NCBI GenBank assembly: GCA_965230205.1 | Contig: OZ245996.1 | Span: 3,348,001-3,412,000 of the forward strand | Length of the DNA stretch: 64,000 nt | Direction of reading: 5' to 3' | Origin: CANLBN01 sp965230205 | Lineage (GTDB): Bacteria > Pseudomonadota > Gammaproteobacteria > Pseudomonadales > Cellvibrionaceae | Shown here: piece by piece, positions 27,423-35,958 of the stretch | Layout: each line of letters opens with the position of its first letter | How positions within the stretch are numbered: position 1 is the stretch's first letter | The notes under the pieces: model-generated | What the model was told of the DNA's origin: nothing | What the model saw: only the letters and a program-made list of their open reading frames with translations | Database searches by the model: none | Program-made: the position numbers and the translations under genes

Positions 27423-27993
27423 TTCCTAGCTCTTTAAGTTCTTGATATCTGTCACCAATTCTATGATGAGGGCGCCCACCTGTTGAACCGCCTAATACAA
27501 CAACAATTTCATCTGGACCCGGTGCATCCGGAATATTGAATTGCAGCGTTAGATAGTGAGAGCGACGGCCACCATCATTTTTATCCATCATTGGCACTGA
27601 AATAGGAGCATTTGCTGGCCCACGAGTATTCGTGAAGGATAGAAATGACTTGGCTTGAACCGCTTCACGGAAGATATTGCCAAAATGCAGTGTATGGATC
27701 AGTGCTGAGGCATGTTCGATTTCACCATTCATACCGACAACAGCTGCTTTACCAAAGGCTTCTATATTGATTGCTTGTCCGGCTATAGCACTGATTTTAT
27801 CGGTTAATAGCTGACCGAGGATAGGGCCAAATGCTCTAATTTCTGGGCGTAAATCTTCAATGTATTTGCCTGCCCAAGGGTTTTTTACTACTGCTGCAAC
27901 AGCAAATAATCGCACTGGTGTTTCTACATTTTTGAAGCCTTCAATGAAGGTTTCTTCTTCGTAGCTTACTATTTTTCTGATTTCAGGTTTCAT
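27394..27993 (-). CDS. DUF1185 / 'amino acid synthesis' family protein
   Basis: A 199-residue protein matching what I recall of the DUF1185 (amino acid synthesis) family. Features include RKIVSYEEETFIEGFK, AAVVKNPWAGKYIEDLRP, EAFGKAAVVGMNGEIEHASALIHTLHFGN and VVVLGGSTGGRPHHRIGDRYQE. The fold resembles small alpha/beta enzymes with conserved His and Glu residues, but no reaction is established to my knowledge. It is the first gene of the leftward operon and overlaps the hydrolase by 29 bases. Its constant company with oxygenases and hydrolases suggests a catabolic rather than biosynthetic step, despite the name. Confidence 0.75.
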   Translation of the reverse strand: MKPEIRKIVSYEEETFIEGFKNVETPVRLFAVAAVVKNPWAGKYIEDLRPEIRAFGPILGQLLTDKISAIAGQAINIEAFGKAAVVGMNGEIEHASALIHTLHFGNIFREAVQAKSFLSFTNTRGPANAPISVPMMDKNDGGRRSHYLTLQFNIPDAPGPDEIVVVLGGSTGGRPHHRIGDRYQELKELGNDIENPAAV

Positions 27994-28079
27994 TTATTGC
28001 GCCTATTTTGATTCGCGATTTAGAGTATTCATTTAATTATTGATAGTCGTGTGTAATTGAAATAATGGTGTATTGTATT

Positions 28080-28091
28080 ATTGTATACAAT
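28080..28091. promoter_or_regulatory. Candidate GntR (FCD) operator ATTGTATACAAT
   Basis: The perfect 12-base palindrome ATTGTATACAAT lies in the 202-base divergent region between the DUF1185 operon and the gntR-type gene, two bases before a TATAAT-like -10 element (plus strand). FCD-type GntR proteins typically bind TTGTATACAA-type sites. A partial copy (TATTGTATTATTG) overlaps it on the left. Binding is inferred. Confidence 0.6.
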
Positions 28092-28195
28092 CCTATAATA
28101 TTATCGCATGACGTGCAAACAAAACCTTGAAAATATAGTAACCTTGCTTCCGGTTTGGTTTTATATGAATTGGCAATCGGGAAATTAGTAAGCAC

Positions 28196-28843
28196 ATGTT
28201 GAAAGTAAGTAGACCAAGAACACTAAAAGAAAATGCATTAGAGTCATTGCGTGATGCGATAACCAGCGGTTTTTTTAAGCCAGGTGAGCGTTTAATTGAG
28301 CGTAATCTATGTGAAAGTATGGCTGTGAGCCGAACGGTTGTTCGTGAGTGTATCCAGCACTTGGAGAGTGAGCGACTTATTGTAGGTGTACCTAATTCAG
28401 GATTCGTAATTGCAACAATTACTGGTGATGAAGTAAAAGAAATTTATGATATCCGCATTATGTTGGAGTGCTCGGCTGTTAAGAATTGTGCATTAAATGC
28501 TAATCCAACCACGATTAAAAAATTACGCGAATTATATAAAAGCATTAAAAATTGTCTGGAAAAAGAAGAGGTGATGGAAGCGCTCAGACTGACAACTGAG
28601 TTTTATAAAATTATTTTTACAACAGGTGGTAAAAATATTGCCTGGGATCTTGTTGAGCAACTTAATGCACGTATTTCAAGGTTGCGTGCTCTGACTTTAA
28701 GTAGCAAGGGGCGAAAAACTAAAGGGCCGGAAAATTTAAAAAATATCATTGATGCTATTGAAAAACAGGATGTTGATCGAGCTGAAGAGGTTTGCACAAA
28801 GCATTTAACAGAAGCAGCAAAGATTGCTTATCAATTAACATAA
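28196..28843 (+). CDS. GntR-family transcriptional regulator, FCD subfamily
   Basis: A 215-residue regulator. The N-terminal winged helix (residues 10-72) has LKENALESLRDAITSGFFKPGERLIERNLCESMAVSRTVVRECIQHLESERLI. The C-terminal all-helical FCD domain (about 80-210) begins EVKEIYDIRIMLEC and has the metal/ligand His in the last helices (CTKHLTEAAK). It is divergent from the DUF1185 operon, and its own downstream genes are a carboxymuconolactone-decarboxylase-like gene and gabD. It is the obvious local regulator, with a carboxylate intermediate as likely ligand (inferred). Confidence 0.88.
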   Translation: MLKVSRPRTLKENALESLRDAITSGFFKPGERLIERNLCESMAVSRTVVRECIQHLESERLIVGVPNSGFVIATITGDEVKEIYDIRIMLECSAVKNCALNANPTTIKKLRELYKSIKNCLEKEEVMEALRLTTEFYKIIFTTGGKNIAWDLVEQLNARISRLRALTLSSKGRKTKGPENLKNIIDAIEKQDVDRAEEVCTKHLTEAAKIAYQLT

Positions 28844-28866
28844 CGAGGCAAAACGAGACAAGAAAA

Positions 28867-29247
28867 ATGGATAAAGAGTTATTCGAATTAGGTTTAAGTA
28901 AACGAAAAGCAACATTAGGAGATGAATACGTCACTAATAACTTAGCAAAAGCTGATGACTTTAATCTTCCTTTTCAAGAAGCGATGACAACCTGGTGTTG
29001 GGGATTTGGATGGGGCGATGAAACTATTGACATGAAAACTCGATCATTGATGAATCTGACAATGATTGCAGCATTAGGAAAAATGGATGAGTGGGAGCTT
29101 CACTTACGTGGAGCTATTACTAATGGCGTCTCAGTAGAGGAAATTAGATCTACCATACATGCAATCGCTATCTATTGTGGTGTGCCTCAAGGGGTTGAGT
29201 GTTTTAGAATTGCGCGAAATACATTGGAAAAGCTTGAGTTAATTTAA
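28867..29247 (+). CDS. Carboxymuconolactone decarboxylase family protein
   Basis: A 126-residue all-helical protein: MDKELFELGLSKRKATLGDEYV, LMNLTMIAALGKMDEWELHLRGAITNGVSVEEIRSTIHAIAIYCGVPQGVECF. This matches gamma-carboxymuconolactone decarboxylase (PcaC) and relatives. The AhpD-type CxxC redox motif is absent, which favours a decarboxylase/hydratase-like role over a peroxidase. The frame is open 25 codons further upstream into gntR, but the ATG at 28867 gives the family N-terminus. It lies 23 bases after gntR. No other protocatechuate-pathway gene is here, so the substrate is uncertain. Confidence 0.8.
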   Translation: MDKELFELGLSKRKATLGDEYVTNNLAKADDFNLPFQEAMTTWCWGFGWGDETIDMKTRSLMNLTMIAALGKMDEWELHLRGAITNGVSVEEIRSTIHAIAIYCGVPQGVECFRIARNTLEKLELI

Positions 29248-29384
29248 ACCTTATTTGAAATTTAAATCAATTATATTCCCCCTTCTTTTAGGCTTTTTAA
29301 AAGTAAGGAGTGATCACATATACAACCATTTTAAATTTTCATTAATGGTTTGTAATTTAGTAACGGATACAACAGAGTAAAACT

Positions 29385-30848
29385 ATGCCATTTTCAAATT
29401 TGAAAGATACTTCATTATTAAAAACACAATCCTATATCAATGGTGAATGGGTTAATGCGAATTCAGGTGCGACCTTTGATGTAACAGATCCCGCCAGCGG
29501 TGAAATTATTGCTCAAGTGGCAGACCTTGGCGCCGCTGAAACGCGCCGAGCCATAGAAGCGGCGGAGAAGGCTATGCAAGAGTGGAAAAAAAGAACCGCT
29601 AAAGAGCGTTCTGCAATGCTTCGGAAATGGTTTAATCTTGTTATGGAAAATCAAGATGATTTGGCAGTCATCATGACAGCAGAACAGGGCAAAACTTTGG
29701 CTGAGTCTAAAGGTGAAGTGGCCTATGGTGCTTCCTATATAGAGTGGTTTGCTGAAGAAGCTAAGCGTGTTTACGGAGACATACTTCCAGGTAGTACTGC
29801 AAATCGTCGATCTGTTGTTATTAAACAACCTATTGGTGTTGTTGGTGCAGTCACTCCTTGGAATTTCCCTAATGCTATGATTACACGCAAAGTCGCACCA
29901 GCCTTAGCCGTAGGATGTGCCACAGTGTTGAAGCCTGCTTCAGAAACCCCTTTATCTGCGCTTGCACTTGCCGTACTTGCTGAGAGAGCAGAGATACCCG
30001 CCGGTCTTTTTAATGTCGTTGTTGGTACAGATGCGCCTGCCATTGGTGGAGAGCTTACCTCTAATCCAATAGTTAAAAAGTTCACCTTTACTGGTTCTAC
30101 ACCGGTAGGAAAATTATTAATGCAACAATGCGCATCAACGGTGAAGAGAACATCTATGGAGTTAGGCGGTAATGCACCTGTATTAGTTTTTAATGATGCT
30201 GATATTGATAAAGCCGTTGCTGGTGCAATTGCGGCAAAATATCGCAATGCTGGACAAACATGTATTTGTGCTAATCGCATCATTGTACAAGACACAATTT
30301 ACGAGGAGTTTGTTAAAAAACTAACAGCAAAAGTGAAAGAACTCACTTTAGGGAATGGTTTTGATAGTTCGACAATGGTTGGTCCACTTATTACAACTAA
30401 AGCTGCTGCAAATGTACATTCCTTAGTTGTCGATGCTCAGTCAAAAGGAGCTCAAGTGACTATTGGTGGGCAAATAGATTCTCTGGGAGAGAATTTTTAC
30501 CAACCGACCGTATTGTCTAACTTGAGTAAAGATATGCGTGTTGCGAAAGAAGAAATTTTCGGGCCTGTTGCACCTATCTTTAAATTTAGTACTGAAGAAG
30601 AAGCTATCGCGATGGCTAACGATACAGAGTTTGGTCTAGCGGCTTACATTTTTACTAAAGATATATCCCGAGTTTGGCGTGTATCAGAGGCTGTTGATTA
30701 CGGAATGGTTGGTGCTAATGAAACAGGAATAAGCTCCGAGATGATCCCTTTTGGTGGTGTGAAAGAGTCTGGCCAAGGTCGCGAAGGGTCCAAGTACGGC
30801 TTAGATGATTATTTAGAAACAAAATATGTGTGTATGGGCGATATCTAA
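29385..30848 (+). CDS. gabD: NAD(P)-dependent succinate-semialdehyde dehydrogenase
   Basis: A 487-residue aldehyde dehydrogenase closest to GabD. Seen here: QSYINGEWVNANSGATFDVTDPASGEIIAQVAD, VTPWNFPNAMITRKVAPALAVGCATVLKPASETPLSALAL, SMELGGNAPVLVF (catalytic Glu), NAGQTCICANRI (catalytic Cys with the neighbouring CIC typical of GabD) and ISSEMIPFGGVKESGQGREGSKYGLDDYLETKYVC at the end. It converts succinate semialdehyde to succinate, feeding the TCA cycle. In this island it would be the last catabolic step. Its own 137-base upstream region suggests a separate or internal promoter. Confidence 0.9.
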   Translation: MPFSNLKDTSLLKTQSYINGEWVNANSGATFDVTDPASGEIIAQVADLGAAETRRAIEAAEKAMQEWKKRTAKERSAMLRKWFNLVMENQDDLAVIMTAEQGKTLAESKGEVAYGASYIEWFAEEAKRVYGDILPGSTANRRSVVIKQPIGVVGAVTPWNFPNAMITRKVAPALAVGCATVLKPASETPLSALALAVLAERAEIPAGLFNVVVGTDAPAIGGELTSNPIVKKFTFTGSTPVGKLLMQQCASTVKRTSMELGGNAPVLVFNDADIDKAVAGAIAAKYRNAGQTCICANRIIVQDTIYEEFVKKLTAKVKELTLGNGFDSSTMVGPLITTKAAANVHSLVVDAQSKGAQVTIGGQIDSLGENFYQPTVLSNLSKDMRVAKEEIFGPVAPIFKFSTEEEAIAMANDTEFGLAAYIFTKDISRVWRVSEAVDYGMVGANETGISSEMIPFGGVKESGQGREGSKYGLDDYLETKYVCMGDI

Positions 30849-31444
30849 TAGAGAGGTACTTGTAACAACTATTTTGATGCTTTTTCACTTTTTTTTGATA
30901 AACATGACTAAAATTCCGCACTCTTTTTAAGGTTTATAGAGTGCGGATTAAAAAGTGTGAAATAAAGGAGTGTGAAGAAACTTTTTCGATTAAAAAGGCT
31001 GCATTAACCTTTAATAAGGGCAGTATGAGATAAAACACATTGATATTGTTATTAAAGATTAAGCGAGTTTTATTCAATACTATAATTTAACATCATCAAA
31101 TCAAATAACCCTCCGGTTACGTTTTGCTCCTCTCGCAAATCACTCCAAATAAAAACTAATCTATCCTTTTTTATTCGTACTAGTAAGAATGCTCATTTGT
31201 ATAAATAGTAACTGCTGATATGTTGCTTTATAGCTTAGTAATATGCCGGATAGAGAAAATTTATAGCCATTTGTTGATGATCCTCCTCCTATATAGCCTT
31301 AGAGAATATGCTCACATTTAAGTCTACCTACCGATAAAATGGCTCGTGAAACTTAAAAACAGTTGCTATCATGCAGGTTTGACTGGTTGTTTGGCACGAT
31401 AGAAATGCGGGTTTTATAGATAGTTAGCGGTTCTTATAGGAATA
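30849..31444. other. Intergenic region gabD-djlA (596 bp) with one hairpin
   Basis: No convincing gene is seen on either strand. A hairpin with CCGCACTC (30916-30923) and GAGTGCGG (30939-30946) lies about 70 bases after gabD and may terminate transcription. On the plus strand it is followed by A-rich sequence, on the minus strand by a short T run. The remainder is AT-rich with several stop-dense stretches and presumably holds the djlA promoter. Confidence 0.5.
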
Positions 31445-32251
31445 ATGATGGTTTTTGGTAAGATAATTGGCGGTTTTATTGGTTTTAGCAGTGGCGGTTT
31501 TTTTGGTGGCTTACTGGGCTTATTTGTTGGACATATATTTGACAAAGCCCTAAGGAAATTTAAAGAGCATGAATCCCCTGAAAAATTAGCGGCTATTCAA
31601 AGCACGTTTTTTAACACGACATTTACCTTAATAGGCTATCTCGCAAAGGCAGATGGCAGAGTATCCGAAGAGGAAATCAAGCAAACTGAGCAATTGATGG
31701 GGCAAATGGGCTTAACAGCCGATCATAAACGAGAAGCCATCCGTTTATTTAAGATAGGCTCAGTACCCGATTTCGACCCTCAGGAAACGCTCAGAAACTT
31801 TCGCGAAGTCTGTGGGCATCGTGCTCAATTATCTCAGATGTTGATCGTATATCTGGTTAATACTGCGCTGGCAGACGGAAAGTTTGACAAAAATGAGGAA
31901 AGTGCTTTAAGAACAGTTGCTCAAGGCTTAAATTATTCCAATTTTGCTTTTGAACAACTTCTACGAATGATTAAGGCTCAAGGGTCCTTCGCCGGAGGGG
32001 GTTATCAGCAATATGCACCAGGTAAAAGCACTGAAGATGACCTCACAACTGCCTATGCCGCTCTAGGAGTATCAGCAACGGCAAGTGATGGAGAAGTAAA
32101 GAAAGCCTATCGTAAATTGATGAGCGAATATCATCCAGATAAATTGATGGGACAAGGATTACCAGATGATATGCTTAAGGCTGCAACTGAGCGTTCTCAG
32201 GAAGTGCAAGCCGCTTATGATTTGATTAAAAAAGCTCGGAAAAACGGATAA
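31445..32251 (+). CDS. djlA: Co-chaperone DjlA
   Basis: A 268-residue membrane-anchored J protein. The N-terminal Gly/Phe-rich membrane segment (residues 4-32: GKIIGGFIGFSSGGFFGGLLGLFVGH) is the DjlA dimerising anchor. A TerB-like helical domain fills about 50-185. The C-terminal J domain (about 205-265) has the HPD tripeptide in SEYHPDKL. DjlA stimulates DnaK at the inner membrane. A second ATG follows directly (31448), so the start is certain to within one codon. Confidence 0.94.
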   Translation: MMVFGKIIGGFIGFSSGGFFGGLLGLFVGHIFDKALRKFKEHESPEKLAAIQSTFFNTTFTLIGYLAKADGRVSEEEIKQTEQLMGQMGLTADHKREAIRLFKIGSVPDFDPQETLRNFREVCGHRAQLSQMLIVYLVNTALADGKFDKNEESALRTVAQGLNYSNFAFEQLLRMIKAQGSFAGGGYQQYAPGKSTEDDLTTAYAALGVSATASDGEVKKAYRKLMSEYHPDKLMGQGLPDDMLKAATERSQEVQAAYDLIKKARKNG

Positions 32252-32272
32252 GTATTTGCGTAGGATTAAGTG

Positions 32273-32662
32273 ATGAGAGATTCTTGTCCTTGTGGTAGTG
32301 GCAAAACTTTCGATAAATGCTGCGGTCGTTTTTTAAGTGAAGGAAATAATGCTAAAACGCCTGAGCAATTAATGCGTTCACGTTATACCGCTTATGCGTT
32401 AGGGGGATATGGTAACTATTTATTAAAAACATGGTTGCCTGTAATGGCGCAAGGCTTGAACGCAATCGAATTATCCCAAAAAAATACTGAGTGGGTTGGT
32501 TTGCATGTGGTTAGCAAGTCTCAAAAAGGTAACGATGGCTATGTTGAGTTTCGTGCAACCTTTTTAGACACACAAAATAATGAAGTAATTCATCATGAGA
32601 AGTCTGTCTTTAAACGAATAAGTGGTCAGTGGTTTTATGTAGGAGAAGACATAAAATCGTAA
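32273..32662 (+). CDS. YchJ family protein with SEC-C motif
   Basis: A 129-residue protein of the YchJ (UPF0225) family. The N-terminal zinc-binding SEC-C motif is DSCPCGSGKTFDKCCG (C-x-C...C-C). The conserved TPEQLMRSRYTAYALG and the C-terminal VEFRATFLD, HHEKSVFKRISGQWFYVGEDI complete the family pattern. The N-terminal motif resembles that of SecA, but the role of YchJ is unknown. Most members end with a second SEC-C motif; this one does not, ending in EDIKS. A GTG one codon earlier is possible. It follows djlA by 21 bases. Confidence 0.85.
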   Translation: MRDSCPCGSGKTFDKCCGRFLSEGNNAKTPEQLMRSRYTAYALGGYGNYLLKTWLPVMAQGLNAIELSQKNTEWVGLHVVSKSQKGNDGYVEFRATFLDTQNNEVIHHEKSVFKRISGQWFYVGEDIKS

Positions 32663-32709
32663 TAGTGAGATAGAAACTCACTCGATTTTTAATAGTAGGT
32701 AACAGTATT

Positions 32710-33060
32710 ATGAGTATGGTCCAATTAAATAAACTTGAGAGAAAAAAACAACTCGATTTTTATATGATCTGCAAAACGTTTCATGATAGTGGCGTTCATA
32801 CAGAAGAAGAAGCAATAAAATGTAAAGATAAGCTGTTGAAAAATGCAAAAATACAGAGCGTAGTTGCGCTGGTAATCGGCGGGATATTGTCATTGATTTT
32901 CAGCCAGGCAGCGATGACAGTTGGTTTATTTTTAATGATTATTTTAATTTATATATGGATTTTTACTTACCGAGGGCGAGTCTATGTACAGCGTTACATT
33001 GATGAGGTTTTAAAGCATCCCGATTATAAGCCTGGAGCAGAGCCTGTAAAACCTGCTTAA
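32710..33060 (+). CDS. Hypothetical membrane protein (116 aa)
   Basis: A 116-residue protein with a charged N-terminal half (residues 1-47) and two adjoining membrane segments at about 48-66 (SVVALVIGGILSLIFSQAA) and 69-88 (VGLFLMIILIYIWIFTYRG), then a cytoplasmic tail ending in a Pro-rich stretch. No family is recognised. It lies 47 bases after the ychJ-like gene and 35 bases before the next unknown gene, so it may share their transcript. Confidence 0.65.
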   Translation: MSMVQLNKLERKKQLDFYMICKTFHDSGVHTEEEAIKCKDKLLKNAKIQSVVALVIGGILSLIFSQAAMTVGLFLMIILIYIWIFTYRGRVYVQRYIDEVLKHPDYKPGAEPVKPA

Positions 33061-33095
33061 CTTAATCTTCCATCAAATTTTAGGTTGTATTTTTT

Positions 33096-33707
33096 GTGTT
33101 AAATAAATTATTTTCGAGCGTATCAGCATTTTTATCTGCTGGATCTATAAAAGAGTGTAATTATAAGAAATGCAGAGATAACTCGGAGCTTGCTGAGTTT
33201 GTCGATGCAAAAAAGTCAAGCCTGCATGAACATATGAGTGTTCAGATGGATAAAGCAAAAGAAATGTCGCATGTTATCCCGGAAGAATATGTTTTGCGTT
33301 GTGAAGCTGTATTTTCTAAGCATATGGAAGATGCAGCATGGAATATTCTTTGTTCTAAAAAATATTCGGAGGCGCAAAACTATCGTTACCAAGATAATGC
33401 TGAAAAAATTAATATGATTGTAACGGTTTTGCCTTGGGCAACAAATGAGTCTATTGAAGAGCTGCGGAAATTGTCTGATGATAGACTTCATGGCTATATG
33501 TGGCTATTGGCAAAAATCTTTTTAAATGATTGGCCTTCATCTGATATAAAAGAGTTTTTCCATGTTGTTGTCTGTCAAGACGGTGATGATTTTCAATTAC
33601 ATGTAGGGATGGGGGACTATGGCGGTTCTCCAACGGCACCAAGAAAATTTTCTTTAGTGCCAGTTGATCTGCTTAATGATCGAGAGCGAGAGGCGATGGG
33701 GCTTTAG
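33096..33707 (+). CDS. Hypothetical protein (203 aa), no recognised domain
   Basis: A 203-residue soluble protein with a GTG start; TAGG ten bases upstream is a weak ribosome-binding site. It is mostly helical in the first 140 residues, with several Cys (KECNYKKCRDN, LRCEA, NILCSKK), and ends in a compact region (FFHVVVCQDGDDFQLHVGMGDYGGSPTAPRKFSLVPVDLL). No family is recognised and no signal peptide is obvious. It is the last gene before a bidirectional terminator. Codon use looks like its neighbours, so it is probably resident. Confidence 0.65.
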   Translation: MLNKLFSSVSAFLSAGSIKECNYKKCRDNSELAEFVDAKKSSLHEHMSVQMDKAKEMSHVIPEEYVLRCEAVFSKHMEDAAWNILCSKKYSEAQNYRYQDNAEKINMIVTVLPWATNESIEELRKLSDDRLHGYMWLLAKIFLNDWPSSDIKEFFHVVVCQDGDDFQLHVGMGDYGGSPTAPRKFSLVPVDLLNDREREAMGL

Positions 33708-33722
33708 ATTAAACAGTTAGAT

Positions 33723-33757
33723 AAAAACAGCTTAATTCAAAAAATTTAGCTGTTTTT
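33723..33757. terminator. Bidirectional terminator
   Basis: AAAAACAGCT and AGCTGTTTTT form a stem, with further AATT/AATT pairing inside, between the convergent 203-aa gene and ppnN. A and T tracts flank both sides. Confidence 0.8.
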
Positions 33758-33776
33758 AGCTTATAACTAAGCCGTT

Positions 33777-35141
33777 TTAAGAAAGTAATTTATAACAAGG
33801 TTTATATTCACCATTTAATTTCATTCTCCCTTGCTCTACAAACGAAACCAATAATTTATCAAGTGCTTCGATTAATTCAGGGTCGCCTTTAAGTAAATAA
33901 GGTCCGTGTTTTTTGATACGTTCTATCCCATTCGCTTTGACATTGCCTGCCACAATACCTGAAAATGCACGTCTTAATTCTGCTGCAAGTTGATAGTCAG
34001 GTTGATTACGGTGCAAATTAAGTTGCTTCATATTTTTATGGCTGGGGTCGAAAGGCTGCTGGAATTCAGTAGGAATAGTTAGTTGCCAGTTATAGGCGTA
34101 GGATTCACTATGGTTACGACGATGGCGGTGCACTTTTTCCACACCCTGTTGAACTCTTTGTGCAACGATATCAGGGTGATCGATAATAATTTCGTAGTAT
34201 TTTGTGGCATCTTCACCTAGTGTAAATTGGATAAATTTATCAAGGCTTTGAAAGTATTCTGCACTTTCTTCAGAGGCAGAAAATATAATAGGAATTTGCA
34301 AGGAGTGGTTGTCAGGATGCATCAGTAAGCCAAGCAAATATAATACTTCCTCTGCTGTTCCGGCACCACCAGGAAAAACAATAATACTATGTGCAAGCCG
34401 AACAAAAGCTTCCAGACGCTTTTCAATATCGGGTAAGATAACCAATTCATTGACTGTTGGGTTCGGTGATTCAGATGCAATAATGCCAGGTTCTGTAATG
34501 CCGATATAACGGCCATCCTGAATTTGTTGTTTTCCATGGCCAACAACAGCGCCTTTCATCGGTCCCTTCATTGCACCTATGCCACAACCCGTTGCAATAC
34601 CTAAGCCTCTTAAGCCTAATTGATAGCCAACATGTTTTGTATGATCGTATTCCTGACGAGGAATTGAATGTCCTCCCCAGCAGACAACAAGATGCGGTTG
34701 AACATTGGCCTTTACAATTCCCGCATTACGTAGAATTCTAAATACTGAATCGGTGATGCCATCAGCAGTATCAAAATCAAAACGTCCGCCAACAGACATT
34801 TTATGATGGGTATAGACGATATCTCGTAGTACAGAAAATAGGTGTTCTTGAATACCGCGAATCATTTTCCCATCAACAAATGCTGATGCCGGTGCATTAA
34901 TAACTTCTAATTTAATGCCGCGTGATTGAGGAATAATATGAATAGAAAAGTCGCTAAAATATTCAGCAATAATAGCAGCGTCGTCTTCTACACTGTCAGT
35001 ATTAAGTACAGCTAGTGCGCACTGTCGAAACAGTTCGTAGGTGTGACTTTCAGAATTCATCACCCCTTCAATTTCACGATGAGATAAAAGGTTTAAACTG
35101 CTATTAGCAGGGCGAACATAAGCATGTGGTATTTTATTCAC
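33777..35141 (-). CDS. ppnN: Nucleotide 5'-monophosphate nucleosidase PpnN
   Basis: A 454-residue YgdH/PpnN protein that cleaves purine and pyrimidine nucleoside monophosphates to base and ribose 5-phosphate; the E. coli enzyme is activated by (p)ppGpp. The LOG-type nucleotide-binding motif is PGGAGTAEEVLYLLGLL (about residues 255-271). LVVCWGGHSIPRQEYDHTKHVGYQLGLRGLGIATGCGIGAMKGPMKGAVVGH is the family core. N- and C-terminal flanking domains of the long form are present, which distinguishes it from short LOG lysine-decarboxylase-like proteins. Confidence 0.93.
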   Translation of the reverse strand: MNKIPHAYVRPANSSLNLLSHREIEGVMNSESHTYELFRQCALAVLNTDSVEDDAAIIAEYFSDFSIHIIPQSRGIKLEVINAPASAFVDGKMIRGIQEHLFSVLRDIVYTHHKMSVGGRFDFDTADGITDSVFRILRNAGIVKANVQPHLVVCWGGHSIPRQEYDHTKHVGYQLGLRGLGIATGCGIGAMKGPMKGAVVGHGKQQIQDGRYIGITEPGIIASESPNPTVNELVILPDIEKRLEAFVRLAHSIIVFPGGAGTAEEVLYLLGLLMHPDNHSLQIPIIFSASEESAEYFQSLDKFIQFTLGEDATKYYEIIIDHPDIVAQRVQQGVEKVHRHRRNHSESYAYNWQLTIPTEFQQPFDPSHKNMKQLNLHRNQPDYQLAAELRRAFSGIVAGNVKANGIERIKKHGPYLLKGDPELIEALDKLLVSFVEQGRMKLNGEYKPCYKLLS

Positions 35142-35173
35142 AGAAATATAAACTCACAAAGATAATTGAGTAT

Positions 35174-35193
35174 GTGCTATTTAAGAATAGCAC
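35174..35193. repeat. Perfect palindromic hairpin between the yebC-like gene and ppnN
   Basis: GTGCTATT-TAAG-AATAGCAC is a perfect 8-bp stem with a 4-base loop, 33 bases upstream of the ppnN start and 49 bases after the stop of the upstream yebC-like gene. It lacks a T tract in either direction, so it may be an operator, a weak terminator or a transcript-stabilising structure. Confidence 0.5.
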
Positions 35194-35241
35194 AACAGAG
35201 AAAGTTATGAATGGTTGAAGATATAAGGCTAATACTAGCGA

Positions 35242-35958
35242 TTATATTTCAGCATTATGATAGATGTTTTGCACGTCATCTAAATCGTTTAACATTTCCA
35301 GAAATTTTTCGAACATTTCCATATCTTCAGGGGCAATAGGTGTTGATGTTTGGGGGATAAATTGAATTTCATCTACATCAAAATCAATATTTTCAATAGC
35401 ATCGGTTAGAGCCTGTTTTGCTTTAAAATATTCAGTATGAGGTGTAAAGACGGTGATTTTTCCATCTTCACTTTCTATATCAGTCACGTCAACATCAGCC
35501 ATCATTAATGCTTCAAGAGCCGCTTCTTCATCATCGCCTTCAAAAACTAGAATGGCACTGTGGTCAAACATATGACTAACGCTGCCTTGGGTACCGATTT
35601 TACTTTTTGTTTTAGTAAAACATATACGCACATCACCAAAGGTACGATTCGGGTTGTCGGTTAAACAATCGACAATAACCATGCAGTTTCCAGGGCCAAA
35701 CCCTTCATAACGAGCTGCCGCAAAATCTTCGCCGCCACCGCCTTTGGCTTTATCGAGGGCTTTTTCAATAACGTGAGAAGGAACCTGGTCTTTTTTTGCA
35801 CGATCTATCATGCTGCGCAATGATAGGTTCCCATCTGGGTCCACACCACCGGCTTTGGCGCAAACGTATATTTCACGGCCATATTTGCTATATACCTTGG
35901 CTTTGGCATCAGACGTTTTTGCCATAGACTCTTTGCGGTTTTGGTAGGCTCTGCCCAT
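35242..35958 (-). CDS. YebC/PmpR family transcriptional regulator (YeeN-like)
   Basis: A 238-residue YebC-family protein. The N-terminus MGRAYQNRKESMAKTSDAKAKVYSKYGREIYVCAKAG is the YeeN-type version rather than YebC's MAGHSKWANIKHRK. NRTFGDVRICFTKTKSKIGTQGSVSHMFDH and the acidic C-terminus complete the match. The family was described as transcription regulators; some members are now linked to rescuing ribosomes stalled on proline stretches. This copy is not next to ruvC, the usual site of canonical yebC, so a second paralog elsewhere is likely. Confidence 0.88.
   Translation of the reverse strand: MGRAYQNRKESMAKTSDAKAKVYSKYGREIYVCAKAGGVDPDGNLSLRSMIDRAKKDQVPSHVIEKALDKAKGGGGEDFAAARYEGFGPGNCMVIVDCLTDNPNRTFGDVRICFTKTKSKIGTQGSVSHMFDHSAILVFEGDDEEAALEALMMADVDVTDIESEDGKITVFTPHTEYFKAKQALTDAIENIDFDVDEIQFIPQTSTPIAPEDMEMFEKFLEMLNDLDDVQNIYHNAEI

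Noticed and set aside
29771..30295. 174-codon minus-strand frame inside gabD
   Set aside because: Same explanation: antisense shadow of a catalytic gene with clear motifs.
23109..30848. Naming the island a pyridine or pyrimidine degradation cluster
   Set aside because: Shared enzyme types only; no substrate evidence, and key Rut genes (rutB, rutC) are missing. Kept as a hypothesis.
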